A DNA stretch of 41,232 nucleotides from an uncultured Methylococcaceae bacterium. Lineage in GTDB: Bacteria; Pseudomonadota; Gammaproteobacteria; Methylococcales; Methylomonadaceae. The notes below the pieces were generated by a model, which saw nothing but the letters and a program-made list of their open reading frames with translations, was not told the origin of the DNA and did no database searches. Positions 23,890-36,359 of this stretch are shown in pieces (position 1 is the stretch's first letter; every line of letters starts with the position of its first letter). The stretch is taken from assembly GCA_903839855.1 (NCBI GenBank), contig CAIMEB010000082.1:1-41232 (forward strand), read 5' to 3'. The position numbers and the translations under genes are program-made.

Positions 23890-24585
23890 ATGCAAATAAT
23901 AGCTCTTGACCCTCGCCAGCCAGAGCAAGACTTCCCTCATGTGGATAGCGCTTTGCGGGATCCCAATGGATTACTCGCAATCGGTGGCTGCCTATCTCGA
24001 AGGCGCTTGTTAAATGCCTATCGACAAGGTATCTTTCCTTGGTATAACCCTGATGAACCTATCCTTTGGTGGTCACCTAATCCTAGATTGATATTATTCC
24101 CAGATCAACTTATCATTTCACGCAGCTTAAAAAAAACACTCCGGCGAAATGCCTTTGTCGTCACTTTCGATCAGGCTTTTCAGGAGGTTATTACGGCCTG
24201 CGCAGATCTCCGTAAAGAAAGTACAGGGACTTGGATAACACCAGACATAAATCAGGCTTATACCGACCTACATAAAGCAGGTTATGCACACTCAGCAGAG
24301 GCGTGGCTGAATGGTCAATTAGTCGGTGGACTGTATGGCGTTGCTCTAGGACAGGTTTTTTTTGGTGAATCCATGTTTCACATCACAACGGATGCATCGA
24401 AAGTTGTTTTCGCACAGTTGGCTGAACAGCTTAAACGCTGGGGCTACCAATTGATTGACTGTCAGGTTCACACAACCCATTTAGCAAGCTTTGGTGCAAT
24501 CAATTGCCCTCGAACTGAATTCAGGCATTTACTCGATAAATATTGTGATCTGGCACCCAGTCCTTCGGCCTGGCATTCTAAATGA
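23890..24585 (+). CDS. aat: Leucyl/phenylalanyl-tRNA-protein transferase
   Basis: Aat adds Leu or Phe to proteins with N-terminal Arg or Lys, creating N-degrons for ClpS/ClpAP. I chose the ATG at 23890 (MQIIALDP..., 231 aa) because conserved sequence begins there, although the frame is open back to 23764. Conserved blocks: FPHVDSALRDPNGLLAIGG, YRQGIFPWYN, ILWWSPNPR, GTWITPDINQAYTDLH, GLYGVALGQVFFGESMFH and LIDCQVHTTHLASFGA. It overlaps the next gene by 4 nt (ATGA). Confidence 0.96.
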   Translation: MQIIALDPRQPEQDFPHVDSALRDPNGLLAIGGCLSRRRLLNAYRQGIFPWYNPDEPILWWSPNPRLILFPDQLIISRSLKKTLRRNAFVVTFDQAFQEVITACADLRKESTGTWITPDINQAYTDLHKAGYAHSAEAWLNGQLVGGLYGVALGQVFFGESMFHITTDASKVVFAQLAEQLKRWGYQLIDCQVHTTHLASFGAINCPRTEFRHLLDKYCDLAPSPSAWHSK

Positions 24586-25286
24586 AGTCCATTCCTTTAA
24601 TATTAAGCCAGAAACACCCGTGTAGTTATCTGGATAATCATCAAGCTCAATCCCTTTTTGTTCATCCGGCTTATCAATTAACCCCATTCGTGTACGCCCG
24701 ATTAATGACACAAGGTTTCCGTCGCAGTGGAGATCACGTTTATAGCCCACATTGCCAGCATTGTTCTGCCTGCATACCCATCAGACTAGCGGTTACTAAC
24801 TTTAAACACACCAGAAATCAAAAGCGCTGTTTAGGTAAAAATATCAATACAAAAGCGATTATCAAACAGCCTGTTTTTGAGCAGGCTCATTACGACATGT
24901 ATCTGCGATATCAAACAGCTAGACACAATGATGGAGAAATGGCTAATGCAAGCCCTGAGAATTACCTCAAGTTTCTTGGCAGTTCATGGTGCAATACTGT
25001 TTTTGTAGAGTTTTCTATCAATAATGAACTAGCGGGTATCGCTATCATTGATCAATTTGATCAAGCCTGGTCTGCAGTCTACACTTTTTTTGAACCTAGG
25101 TTCTCAAACTACAGCTTAGGTGTTTATGCCGTCTTATGGCAAATTGAAGAAGTAAAGCAACAACAAAAAGAATTTTTATACCTGGGTTTCTGGATCAAAG
25201 ACTGCCAAAAAATGGCCTACAAAAGTAATTATCAACCTTTCCAATTACTGATTGATGCCGAATGGGTTGAAATAACAACGGTATAA
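24582..25286 (+). CDS. bpt: Bpt, aspartate/glutamate leucyltransferase
   Basis: Bpt (bacterial arginyltransferase-like, formerly ate) transfers Leu to N-terminal Asp or Glu. At 234 aa it has the N-terminal cysteine-rich block (HPCSYLDN; HCQHCSACIPIRL) and the GNAT-like C-terminal region (VYTFFEPRFSNYSLGVYAVL and YLGFWIKDCQKMAYK). The ATGA overlap with aat makes a two-gene N-degron-tagging operon, beside infA and opposite clpA-clpS. E. coli lacks this enzyme, while Vibrio and many others have it. Confidence 0.94.
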   Translation: MKSIPLILSQKHPCSYLDNHQAQSLFVHPAYQLTPFVYARLMTQGFRRSGDHVYSPHCQHCSACIPIRLAVTNFKHTRNQKRCLGKNINTKAIIKQPVFEQAHYDMYLRYQTARHNDGEMANASPENYLKFLGSSWCNTVFVEFSINNELAGIAIIDQFDQAWSAVYTFFEPRFSNYSLGVYAVLWQIEEVKQQQKEFLYLGFWIKDCQKMAYKSNYQPFQLLIDAEWVEITTV

Positions 25287-25328
25287 AAACAAATACCAGC
25301 TGTTGTTCTATTGTTAAAAACCAGATTA

Positions 25329-25337
25329 TGCTATAAT
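25329..25337 (+). promoter_or_regulatory. Extended -10 promoter of infA
   Basis: TGCTATAAT contains a perfect TATAAT (25332-25337) with the TGn extension. A TTGTTA at 25311-25316 could serve as a short-spaced (15 bp) -35. Transcription would start about 25 nt before the infA start codon. Confidence 0.5.
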
Positions 25338-25368
25338 CAGCGGCTTTAATAACTGAGATTTAATAAAA

Positions 25369-25587
25369 ATGGCAAAAGAAGATCAAATTGAAATGGAAGG
25401 TAAAGTAATCGATACGCTTCCGAATACTATGTTTCGCGTCGAACTTGAAAACGGACACGTTGTAACTGCTCATATTTCAGGCAAAATGCGCAAACATTAC
25501 ATCCGGATTTTGACCGGTGACAGCGTTAAAGTTGAAATGACTCCCTATGATTTAACCAAAGGCCGCATCACTTTCCGTATGCGCTAA
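25369..25587 (+). CDS. infA: Translation initiation factor IF-1
   Basis: The 72-aa S1/OB-fold factor binds the ribosomal A site during initiation. The sequence [19 protein letters not shown] through GRITFRMR is essentially the standard bacterial IF-1. It is typically a neighbour of aat and clpA in gammaproteobacteria. It has its own promoter and terminator. Confidence 0.98.
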   Translation: MAKEDQIEMEGKVIDTLPNTMFRVELENGHVVTAHISGKMRKHYIRILTGDSVKVEMTPYDLTKGRITFRMR

Positions 25588-25625
25588 TACTCATTACAAC
25601 AACGAGTATCAGCGCATACTTTTTT
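25581..25625 (+). terminator. infA terminator
   Basis: GCGCTAATACTC (25581-25592) pairs with GAGTATCAGCGC (25604-25615), with one G-T pair, and is followed by ATAC and TTTTTT (25620-25625). The stem includes the infA stop codon. Confidence 0.7.
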
Positions 25626-25645
25626 GTCTAGGCAAACGTCTTTAT

Positions 25646-27916
25646 TTAAGAGTTAGCTTCAGAAACAGCCCAGTCACTACTTTCGATAGCAAAAGCTATA
25701 TCCCCCTTATCCACATAAATTCTGACATGCCCCCCATGCGCGAGCTTGCCGAATAGCAAGTCATTAGCCAGAGGCTTCTTGATTTTTTCCTGAATTAATC
25801 GCGCCATTGGCCTCGCACCCATTTTTGGATCGCAACCCTGTTCGGCTAACCACAAACGGGCGTCTGTATCTAACGCTAACGTAACCTGCTTTTCGGTCAG
25901 TAACGCTTCCAGCTCAAAAATAAATTTATCAACTACATGCCCAACGATTGAAATATCCAAGGGTTTAAACTGAATAATAGCATCTAAACGATTACGAAAT
26001 TCAGGTGAAAAACCTTTTTCTATCGTTTTAATGCTATCGGTTGCGTGATCTTGCTGAGTAAATCCTATGGAAGCACGGCTCCCCTCCTCTGCACCCGCAT
26101 TAGTCGTCATGACTAGAATAATATTCCGGAAATCCGCTTTACGACCATTATTATCAGTTAATGAACCGTGATCCATTACCTGTAGTAACAAATTAAAAAC
26201 ATCGGGATGCGCTTTTTCTAATTCATCCAACAATAAAACAGCATGGGGATGCTTAGTCACTTGCTCCGTTAATAATCCCCCCTGATCAAAACCCACGTAA
26301 CCAGGAGGCGCACCAATTAATCTAGAAACGGTATGACGCTCCATATACTCAGACATATCAAAACGGATCAACTCTATCCCAAGCACTTTAGCCAATTGAC
26401 GTGTTACCTCTGTTTTACCCACACCGGTAGGTCCAGCAAATATAAAGGAGCCGATTGTTTTCTGAGAATCACGAAGACCAGCACGTGACAATTTTATTGC
26501 TGAAGCTAACGCGGAAATAGCTTCATCCTGACCAAACACCAACATCTTGAGATTCTTTTCAAGATTGGCCAACTTATCTATATCATTAGAAGATACCGAT
26601 TTTGCCGGTACACGAGCAATTTTTGAAACAATATCTTCTATTTCAGCAACATCAATGGTTTCTTTTCTATCGGCTTCAGTCGTCATTCTCTGCTTGGCAC
26701 CCGCTTCATCAATAACATCAATGGCCTTATCTGGCAAATGTCTATCAGTAATATAACGGTCTGATAACTCGGCAGCAACACGCAATGCATCAGCCGAATA
26801 TTTAACATTGTGATGTTCTTCAAAACGGGACTTAAGACCTTTTAAAATTAAAATAGTATCTTCAACTGAAGGTTCAACAACATCTACCTTTTGGAATCGA
26901 CGCGCCAACGCATGATCTTTCTCAAAAACACCTCGATATTCTTGATAAGTGGTTGAACCAATACAACGTAATTGTCCAGAAGCCAGTACGGGTTTAATCA
27001 GATTTGAGGCATCCATAACACCTCCAGAAGCCGATCCTGCACCAATAATCGTATGAATCTCATCAATAAATAAAATAGAATTCGGTTCTTTCTTGAGCTG
27101 ATTCATTAAAGACTTGAGGCGTTTTTCAAAATCTCCACGGTATTTGGTCCCCGCGACCAACGACCCTAAATCTAAAGAATAAATAATACTCTTCTTTAAA
27201 ATTTCAGGCACGTCACCCTCGACTATCCTTTTAGCCAATCCTTCGGCAATAGCCGTCTTGCCAACACCCGCCTCACCAACCAATAAAGGATTATTTTTGC
27301 GTCGTCGGCATAAGGTCTGAATAGTACGCTCAAGTTCAAGCTCCCTTCCGATCAATGGATCTATTCGACCTTGTAATGCTTCGTTATTAAGGTTAGTCGT
27401 ATATTTATCCAAGGGACTACCTGACTCACTGTCAGCCTGATTTGTTTCAGAAGCCTGTTCATTGGAGTCTTCGTGACCCTGATCAGTTTTCGAAATGCCA
27501 TGTGCCAAATAATTGACCACATCAAGTCGAGATATATCTTGCTTGTTTAATAGATACACAGCGTGTGAGTCCTGCTCGCTAAACAGTGCAACAAATAAAT
27601 TAGCGCCTGTTACCTCTTTTTTATCAGAGGCCTGCACATGAAAAACAGCTCGCTGCAAGACTCGTTGAAAACCAAGTGTTGGCTGAGTATCCTTCTTCAC
27701 TCCTAACGGAATTAAAGATATTGTCTCATCAATAAACTGTGTCAATTGGTCATGCAAGGTTTTCATATCACATCCACAGGCCTTCATTATCACTTCTGCA
27801 GCACTGTTATGGAGTAATGCAAGCAATAAATGCTCAACCGTAATAAATTCATGTCGCTTATCATGTGCATTTTTAAAAGCAGTATTTAACGTAACTTCAA
27901 GTTCTTTACTTAACAT
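25646..27916 (-). CDS. clpA: ClpA, ATPase subunit of the ClpAP protease
   Basis: ClpA is the AAA+ unfoldase that feeds N-degron substrates, delivered by ClpS, to ClpP. The 756 aa (E. coli 758) comprise an N-domain (1-145), an acidic linker, AAA-1 with Walker [10 protein letters not shown] and Walker [10 protein letters not shown], and AAA-2 with GPTGVGKTE, Walker [13 protein letters not shown] and sensor-2 GARPMAR. It lacks the long middle domain of ClpB. clpS is 13 nt upstream. Confidence 0.97.
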   Translation of the reverse strand: MLSKELEVTLNTAFKNAHDKRHEFITVEHLLLALLHNSAAEVIMKACGCDMKTLHDQLTQFIDETISLIPLGVKKDTQPTLGFQRVLQRAVFHVQASDKKEVTGANLFVALFSEQDSHAVYLLNKQDISRLDVVNYLAHGISKTDQGHEDSNEQASETNQADSESGSPLDKYTTNLNNEALQGRIDPLIGRELELERTIQTLCRRRKNNPLLVGEAGVGKTAIAEGLAKRIVEGDVPEILKKSIIYSLDLGSLVAGTKYRGDFEKRLKSLMNQLKKEPNSILFIDEIHTIIGAGSASGGVMDASNLIKPVLASGQLRCIGSTTYQEYRGVFEKDHALARRFQKVDVVEPSVEDTILILKGLKSRFEEHHNVKYSADALRVAAELSDRYITDRHLPDKAIDVIDEAGAKQRMTTEADRKETIDVAEIEDIVSKIARVPAKSVSSNDIDKLANLEKNLKMLVFGQDEAISALASAIKLSRAGLRDSQKTIGSFIFAGPTGVGKTEVTRQLAKVLGIELIRFDMSEYMERHTVSRLIGAPPGYVGFDQGGLLTEQVTKHPHAVLLLDELEKAHPDVFNLLLQVMDHGSLTDNNGRKADFRNIILVMTTNAGAEEGSRASIGFTQQDHATDSIKTIEKGFSPEFRNRLDAIIQFKPLDISIVGHVVDKFIFELEALLTEKQVTLALDTDARLWLAEQGCDPKMGARPMARLIQEKIKKPLANDLLFGKLAHGGHVRIYVDKGDIAFAIESSDWAVSEANS

Positions 27917-27929
27917 AAGCTCTCCAAAT

Positions 27930-28253
27930 TTATACTTCTTCCATTGAACACATCAATGGATGTTGATTTTCTCGTGAATAATCATTAACGATATAGACTT
28001 TTGTTTCTGCAACGTCTTTAGAATAGATACCACACACACCCACTCCCTGAGTGTGAACCTGTAACATGACTTGAATTGCCTTTTCTTCAGGCATAGAAAA
28101 GAAATCCATCAAAATTTCGATGACAAAATCCATCGGTGTAAAATCGTCATTTAATAAAATGACTTTGTAGAGAGGCGGTTTTTTTAGTTGCGGCCTCGCT
28201 TCTTGAACAGCCAAGTCATCGTCATTAAATTTAAGCGGATCAAAATCAGACAT
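27930..28253 (-). CDS. clpS: ClpS, N-degron adaptor
   Basis: ClpS (107 aa) binds N-terminal Leu, Phe, Tyr or Trp and docks on the ClpA N-domain. The binding motif is intact: [18 protein letters not shown] includes the Asn-Asp pair that holds the alpha-amino group, and [20 protein letters not shown] includes the conserved His. It is the first gene of the clpS-clpA operon and diverges from nudJ. Confidence 0.97.
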   Translation of the reverse strand: MSDFDPLKFNDDDLAVQEARPQLKKPPLYKVILLNDDFTPMDFVIEILMDFFSMPEEKAIQVMLQVHTQGVGVCGIYSKDVAETKVYIVNDYSRENQHPLMCSMEEV

Positions 28254-28467
28254 ATTATCTAAATTAAAATACAGTGAACTTTCGTAATGGTGCCAATATT
28301 AGTGTATTTCAAGCCTACATATATAACAAATTAAATTACAAAAAAACATAAATGACTCCAGTATTATTTAACACTACGCTCTTAACTTTACTCTTTTTAA
28401 CTTTTTTATCAACATAACTTCATAATATCTAGTAACATACCCACCTTTTTAAAGCTGGAAATTACTA

Positions 28468-28921
28468 ATGGTTTGGAAACCACATGTTACTGTTGCTGCA
28501 ATTATAGAACGAAATAATCGTTTCTTACTGGTTGAAGAGGAAACCCCCCGTGGCTTACAAATTAATCAGCCTGCTGGACATTTTGAACAGAACGAAGATC
28601 TGATTGCCGCCGTCAAACGCGAGGTTAATGAAGAAACAGCTTGGCACTTCGAACCTGTTGATATTGTTTCCATACAACTCTGGCGTAGAAATCCGGAATC
28701 TTCAACTTTTATTAGAGTTTGTTTCTCAGGTAACTGCTACAGTTATAATCCCGATCAACCTTTAGATGACGGTATAATAAAAACACACTGGCTGACCCGT
28801 GATGAAGTTGCCCAACAACAGCATCGTTTACGGAGTCCCTTAGTGCTTATCGGTATAGATGAATACTTAAGTGGTCATCGCTATCCCTTATCGCTATTGA
28901 AATCGTTTTTAGACCTTGACC

Positions 28922-28929
<8 letters not shown>
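28468..28929 (+). CDS. nudJ: NudJ-like Nudix hydrolase
   Basis: A 153-aa Nudix protein. The Nudix box G-x5-E-x7-REVxEExxx is seen in [20 protein letters not shown] with Ala in place of the usual Gly near its end. In E. coli NudJ is the HMP-PP/thiamine-PP phosphatase encoded upstream of mnmA, and the same position here supports the name. The start is the ATG at 28468; its stop overlaps mnmA. Confidence 0.9.
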
Positions 28930-31424
<2,495 letters not shown>

Positions 31425-31441
31425 TATTAGATATCCCCTAT

Positions 31442-31464
31442 CCCCCTCTTTTTCAAAGAGGGGG
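31442..31464. terminator. Strong hairpin between convergent purB and parC
   Basis: CCCCCTCTTT (31442-31451) pairs perfectly with AAAGAGGGGG (31455-31464) around a 3-nt loop. No T-run follows on either strand. It sits symmetrically between two gene ends, so it may end or stabilise both transcripts, or be a dispersed palindromic repeat. Confidence 0.55.
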
Positions 31465-31487
31465 ACTGAGTACATAGGATGCAACGA

Positions 31488-33728
31488 CTATCCACCATTC
31501 CCAATCTCTAAACCTTCAACACGTTGAAAGCCTCTAGGCAAAGCAGTACCTCGTTTCGCACGACTATTGGTGTAATGGACTATGTCGGCTGCTTTTAGAA
31601 GTAAAAAGCGCTTTCCCGAAAGCACTTTTAACGTAGCACCCTCTGGGATTGATAAGACTGAAACAACATAATCTGTTTCCGACTGCAAATCTACTGGCGG
31701 GATTTGTATCAGTTTATTACCTTTACCGCGTCCCAAGGCGGGCAAATCAGCCACCGGAAAAATCAACAAGCGACCTTGCAGGGTAACAACCGCCAATAAT
31801 TCAGACTCGTTCTGAAAAGGCACAGGCTTAAGAACTTTAGCACCCTCCGGCAAAGTGATTAATAGCTTGCCCGCTTTATTCTTACTGGCTAAGTCTTTTA
31901 ATTGAACCCTAAAACCATACCCATAATGACTGGCTAACACATACCAATCCTCAGGGTTACCCGTTAATAAATGCGTAAATAAGGCGCCTGCGGGAGGATT
32001 TAACCGTCCGGTTAACGGCTCGCCTTGAGTACGTGCTGAGGGCAAATCATGAGATGAAGTACTATAAGCCCGCCCGGTTGAATCCAATAAATAAATAGAC
32101 TGTGTTGAGCGACCTTTTACCGCATCCAGATAACTATCACCTGACCTATAGTTTAAGCTTTCTACCTCAATATCATGGCCTTTAGCGGCTCTTATCCAAC
32201 CTTTCCGAGATAAAATAATAGTTAATACTTCATTACTAATTAAAGCAGTGGTTTCTAAAGCAACAGCAGCCTCTCTTGAAACAAGAGGCGAACGACGCTC
32301 ATCACCATATTGCTCGGCGTCTCGCTCAATTTCTTTTCTAATTAAACGATTTAATAAAAGCTTTGAAGCCAAGGTCTTTTCCAATGAAGCCCGTTCTTTT
32401 TCCAGCGCATCCTGTTCACCCCGAATTTTCATCTCTTCAAGTTTGGCAAGATGTCGCAACTTTAGCTCTAATATCGCTTCTGCCTGGATATCAGTCAACC
32501 CGAAACGCTGCATTAAAACGGGCTTGGGATAGTCTTCATTACGAATAATGGCAATGACTTCATCAATATTCAGATAGGCTATTAATAAGCCATCCAGAAT
32601 GTGTAACCTCGCTAATACCTTATCCAAGCGATATTGTAGACGTCTACGTACGGTTTCAGTTCTAAAACTTAGCCATTCAACCAGTATATCTCTCAGACCT
32701 TTCACTTTAGGTCGACCGTCCAAGCCTATCATGTTCATATTAACACGGTAGCTTTTTTCTAAATCTGTCGTAGTAAATAAATGCGACATAACCGCATCAA
32801 CATCAATACGTTTAGATTTAGGAATGATCAATAAGCGGGTAGGATTTTCATGATCAGATTCATCCCTAAGATCTTCAATCATTGGCAATTTTTTTGCTAG
32901 CATCTGCGCCGCTATTTGTTCCATCAACTTCGCGCCAGACACTTGATGAGGCAAAGCAGTTATAACAATAACGCCTTCTTCCTGCTCATAAATGGCACGC
33001 ATTTTTATAGAACCACCACCACTCAGATACATCTTTTGTATCTCTTCGACAGGGGTAATAATTTCTGCCTCAGTCGGATAATCCGGCCCCTTGATATGTC
33101 TAAACAACGCTTCCGAAGGACTATCAGGATCATCTAATAACTGAATACAAGCAGCGGCTACTTCACGCAGATTATGCGGGGGTATATCCGTTGCCATCCC
33201 TACTGCAATCCCCATCGTGCCATTGAGCAGAATATTTGGCAATCTGGCTGGAAGCAATATTGGTTCTTTTAAAGTCGCATCAAAATTATCCGACCATTCA
33301 ACAGTACCCTGTCCCAACTCGCTTAACAGCGAGTTGGCATAGCCTGTTAACCGAGATTCCGTATAACGCATCGCCGCGAAAGACTTTGGATCGTCAGGCG
33401 AACCCCAGTTACCCTGACCATCTACTAAGGGATATCGATAGGAAAAGTTTTGCGCCATCAGCACCATGGCTTCGTAACAGGCCGAATCACCGTGCGGATG
33501 ATATTTGCCCAATACATCCCCTACGGTACGTGCTGATTTTTTATACTTTGCAGTAGCCGTTAAACCCAGTTCTGACATCGCATACACAATGCGCCGTTGC
33601 ACAGGCTTTAAACCGTCTGCTATATGGGGCAAAGCGCGATCAAGGATAACGTACATGGAATAATCCAGATACGCTTTCTCTGCAAAATCCTTTAAAGGCA
33701 ATTGTTCAAAATTATCTTGTAGTACCAC
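31488..33728 (-). CDS. parC: DNA topoisomerase IV subunit A
   Basis: ParC cuts and passes DNA to unlink replicated chromosomes, together with ParE (not in the window). At 746 aa (E. coli 752) it has the winged-helix domain with the active-site Tyr Y122 in [10 protein letters not shown], the tower domain, a coiled coil (about 400-470) and a C-terminal beta-pinwheel. It starts with GTG at 33728, directly after the stop codon of the thioesterase gene, with AGGA 9 nt upstream, so it is translationally coupled. Confidence 0.97.
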   Translation of the reverse strand: MVLQDNFEQLPLKDFAEKAYLDYSMYVILDRALPHIADGLKPVQRRIVYAMSELGLTATAKYKKSARTVGDVLGKYHPHGDSACYEAMVLMAQNFSYRYPLVDGQGNWGSPDDPKSFAAMRYTESRLTGYANSLLSELGQGTVEWSDNFDATLKEPILLPARLPNILLNGTMGIAVGMATDIPPHNLREVAAACIQLLDDPDSPSEALFRHIKGPDYPTEAEIITPVEEIQKMYLSGGGSIKMRAIYEQEEGVIVITALPHQVSGAKLMEQIAAQMLAKKLPMIEDLRDESDHENPTRLLIIPKSKRIDVDAVMSHLFTTTDLEKSYRVNMNMIGLDGRPKVKGLRDILVEWLSFRTETVRRRLQYRLDKVLARLHILDGLLIAYLNIDEVIAIIRNEDYPKPVLMQRFGLTDIQAEAILELKLRHLAKLEEMKIRGEQDALEKERASLEKTLASKLLLNRLIRKEIERDAEQYGDERRSPLVSREAAVALETTALISNEVLTIILSRKGWIRAAKGHDIEVESLNYRSGDSYLDAVKGRSTQSIYLLDSTGRAYSTSSHDLPSARTQGEPLTGRLNPPAGALFTHLLTGNPEDWYVLASHYGYGFRVQLKDLASKNKAGKLLITLPEGAKVLKPVPFQNESELLAVVTLQGRLLIFPVADLPALGRGKGNKLIQIPPVDLQSETDYVVSVLSIPEGATLKVLSGKRFLLLKAADIVHYTNSRAKRGTALPRGFQRVEGLEIGNGG

Positions 33729-34226
33729 TTAAAACTCATCCTCAGATATTTCATCGTAAAGTGCACGACTTTTTTCTAAGCTTTCCTGACGCATGGCTCT
33801 ACGCATTTCAGCCGCCTCATAATGCTTTTTTTCTGCCTCAGTTTCCAATAGTAAGCGGGGAACTTCAAACGATTTACCCTGCTCATCAATGGCTACCATG
33901 GTAAAGAAACACGAAGTCGTATGTCTCTTTTCATGCGTCCTTAAATGTTCTGCAACCACTTTAACCTCAACTTCCATTGAGGAGCGACCAACATGATTAA
34001 CCCGGGCAAAAAATGTCACCAGCTCACCCACATTAACATGCTGCTTAAAGAAAACCTGATCCAATGCCGCAGTAACGACATAACTTTTGCAATATTTTGC
34101 GGCACAAGCATAAGCCACTTGATCCAATAATTTTAATAAAGAACCCCCATGAACGTTACCCGAAAAATTTGCCATATCCGGTGTCATCAGGACTGTCATT
34201 GTTAAAGACTTTTCTTGTTTAGTCAT
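33729..34226 (-). CDS. Hotdog-fold acyl-CoA thioesterase
   Basis: A 165-aa single-hotdog protein of the acyl-CoA thioesterase (YciA/BFIT) group. The hotdog helix and catalytic region NFSGNVHGGSLLKLLDQVAY and the DQVFFKQHVNVGELVTFFARV strand pattern are clear. Such enzymes hydrolyse acyl-CoAs of varied chain length. A charged C-terminal extension (about 130-165) is helical. The stop abuts the parC start. Confidence 0.9.
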   Translation of the reverse strand: MTKQEKSLTMTVLMTPDMANFSGNVHGGSLLKLLDQVAYACAAKYCKSYVVTAALDQVFFKQHVNVGELVTFFARVNHVGRSSMEVEVKVVAEHLRTHEKRHTTSCFFTMVAIDEQGKSFEVPRLLLETEAEKKHYEAAEMRRAMRQESLEKSRALYDEISEDEF

Positions 34227-34307
34227 TTTTAATGGATAAATAAAATTATATTTTTATAAAAAACTAATACACAACTTGTATTCTGCTCAAAAAGACAGCG
34301 TCAAGCA

Positions 34308-34338
34308 TAAAAAAAGGCAGCTATAAGCTGCCTTTTTT
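34308..34338 (-). terminator. Bidirectional-type terminator of the rpsP operon
   Basis: GGCAGCT (34316-34322) and AGCTGCC (34326-34332) form a 7-bp stem with a 3-nt loop, flanked by seven A residues on one side and six T residues on the other, so it has a T-run in either direction. It lies 22-52 nt past the rplS stop. Confidence 0.88.
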
Positions 34339-34359
34339 CGACCGTATAACAAAAACGAC

Positions 34360-34701
34360 CTAAAGTTTTTCTTTAATACGAGCCGCTTTACCGGTTAAAT
34401 CACGTAAATAATACAATTTAGCACGACGGACATCACCACGACGTTTGACAGTAATCTCACTGATCAAAGGGCTGTGAGTCTGGAAAACACGTTCAACGCC
34501 TGTACCATGTGAAATCTTTCTGACGGTGAAAGCAGAATTTAATCCACGATTACGTTTAGCAATCACGATACCTTCAAAAGCCTGGATTCTCTCACGCTCG
34601 CCTTCTTTTACTTTAACTTGAACAACAACAGTGTCACCTGGATTAAATTCAGGAATCTGTCTTAGTTGCTCTCTTTCCAATACTTCAATAATATTGCTCA
34701 T
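34360..34701 (-). CDS. rplS: 50S ribosomal protein L19
   Basis: L19 (113 aa) sits at the 30S-50S interface. [19 protein letters not shown] and the [28 protein letters not shown] and [21 protein letters not shown] blocks are standard. I take the ATG at 34701 over two GTG codons immediately upstream. It is the last gene of rpsP-rimM-trmD-rplS. Confidence 0.98.
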   Translation of the reverse strand: MSNIIEVLEREQLRQIPEFNPGDTVVVQVKVKEGERERIQAFEGIVIAKRNRGLNSAFTVRKISHGTGVERVFQTHSPLISEITVKRRGDVRRAKLYYLRDLTGKAARIKEKL

Positions 34702-34710
34702 CACCACACC

Positions 34711-35451
34711 CTATTCAACTTCACTTTTAAATTGTTGCAGCAGATAATTCTGTTCTGCACTTAAATTCTTATTCTTTAATAAATCAGGTCGTCTTTGCCA
34801 AGTCCTACCTAAGGCCTGCTTCATTCGCCAATTATCAATATCAGCATGATTACCGCTCAATAACACTTGAGGTACTGAATAGTCTTCAATTTGCTCAGGC
34901 CTGGTAAAATGAGGATAATCCAAGAGCCCATTAATATGAGAATCTTGTTGTGCAGATTGCTCATGCCCCAAAACACCGGGCAATAAACGCGTAATAGCGT
35001 CAATCACGACTAAAGCTGCCAGCTCGCCGCCACTAATCACATAATCACCAACAGACCACTCCTCATCACAATCCCTGTTAACAAAACGCTCATCAACACC
35101 TTCATAACGCCCCGCAACTAAAATCAACTGGGAAATCTGACAGGCTTCTGATAATAAACGCTGTGTAATGGGCTTACCTTGAGGGCTTAAGTACACTACT
35201 TTCTTAGTATCCTTGCTACCTGCCAACTTTGCCTGATTCACAGCATCATGCAGAGGCTGATACTTCATAACCATCCCGGGGCCACCGCCATAAGGACGAT
35301 CATCAACCGTTTTATGCTTGTCGCCAGTATAATCTCTGGGATTCCATACGGACAAACTAACTATTTCACGCTCAATGGCTCTGCCTGTTACACCGTAACT
35401 GGCTGCAGCTGTTATCATTTCGGGAAACAATGTAACTACATCAAAACGCAT
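34711..35451 (-). CDS. trmD: TrmD, tRNA (guanine-37-N1)-methyltransferase
   Basis: TrmD methylates G37 of tRNAs with a SPOUT-class trefoil knot, using S-adenosylmethionine. At 246 aa it has [12 protein letters not shown] at the start (ATG at 35451), the YLSPQGKPI strand, [13 protein letters not shown] and [14 protein letters not shown], which form the knot and AdoMet site, and the C-terminal [16 protein letters not shown] region with the catalytic Asp. It starts 8 nt after rimM ends. Confidence 0.98.
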   Translation of the reverse strand: MRFDVVTLFPEMITAAASYGVTGRAIEREIVSLSVWNPRDYTGDKHKTVDDRPYGGGPGMVMKYQPLHDAVNQAKLAGSKDTKKVVYLSPQGKPITQRLLSEACQISQLILVAGRYEGVDERFVNRDCDEEWSVGDYVISGGELAALVVIDAITRLLPGVLGHEQSAQQDSHINGLLDYPHFTRPEQIEDYSVPQVLLSGNHADIDNWRMKQALGRTWQRRPDLLKNKNLSAEQNYLLQQFKSEVE

Positions 35452-35459
35452 CAAAGTAA

Positions 35460-35966
35460 TTAAAAGTCAGGATCCCAATCCGCAACCATTATTCCTGAAT
35501 CCAAATCAATACTAATTATCGTCTGTCCTTGCAGAAACGGAATCGCCCGCTCACGCTCACCTTTAACAACAACAACATCGTTTGCACCGGTTTCTAATAA
35601 GCTTTCAATAACGCCTAACTGAACACCTAAAGTTGTCTCAACACGCAAGCCAATCAAGTCAGACCAATAATATTCATCTTTTGCTGTTTTGGGTAATTGA
35701 CCGGGCGATATAAAAATATCCCAACCCATTAAACTAGCAGCTTGATCCCTATCATTAATACTTTCAAGCTGAGCAACAACGGCTTTACCCTGAAGATGAC
35801 CATCAATAACATTAAACGACTTGGTTTCGCTGTCTTTCTTTAATAACCAGGGAGAATAATGTATGATATTTTCTCTATCATAGGTAAAAGAAAATACTTT
35901 TACCCAGCCTTTGACACCAAAAACGCCAGAGATCTTCCCAACGTTTATGTGTTGTGGCCTAAACAA
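35460..35966 (-). CDS. rimM: RimM, 16S rRNA processing factor
   Basis: RimM (168 aa) binds S19 and aids maturation of the 30S head. The N-terminal beta-barrel starts [20 protein letters not shown] and a PRC-barrel domain follows ([16 protein letters not shown] to [14 protein letters not shown]). No ATG is available; the likely start is TTG at 35966, four bases after the rpsP stop, so translation probably depends on coupling to rpsP. Confidence 0.95.
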   Translation of the reverse strand: MFRPQHINVGKISGVFGVKGWVKVFSFTYDRENIIHYSPWLLKKDSETKSFNVIDGHLQGKAVVAQLESINDRDQAASLMGWDIFISPGQLPKTAKDEYYWSDLIGLRVETTLGVQLGVIESLLETGANDVVVVKGERERAIPFLQGQTIISIDLDSGIMVADWDPDF

Positions 35967-35970
35967 AATA

Positions 35971-36222
35971 TTAGGCCGCTGCTTTAACGGTGTCTTTAAT
36001 TAATTTTGCAACACGATCAGAAGCTTGCGCACCATTGGATTTCCAATATTCAACACGCTCACTATCTAAACGTAATCTTTCTTCATTACCACGTGCTAAT
36101 GGATTAAAAAAGCCAACACGTTCAATATAACGGCCATCACGACCACTTCTGCTATCAGTTACTACAACGTGATAAAAAGGGCGATTTTTAGCGCCGCCTC
36201 TTGAAAGACGAATGGTTACCAT
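35971..36222 (-). CDS. rpsP: 30S ribosomal protein S16
   Basis: S16 (83 aa) stabilises the 5' domain of 16S r[23 protein letters not shown] and the [12 protein letters not shown] block are standard. The ATG at 36222 has GAGGA 7 nt upstream. It is first in the four-gene operon; ffh ends only 137 nt away and is upstream on the same strand. Confidence 0.98.
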   Translation of the reverse strand: MVTIRLSRGGAKNRPFYHVVVTDSRSGRDGRYIERVGFFNPLARGNEERLRLDSERVEYWKSNGAQASDRVAKLIKDTVKAAA

Positions 36223-36359
36223 CTAATATCCTCAAATACATTTGATCATTGTTAATCTGCACATTTTACGCGATTTTTGCTATAAGTGAAGAATAAATTG
36301 GAAATATTCAGCACCTACTTCGTAATTTTCGCATAACTATCTGTTAAATATGTAAAAAA

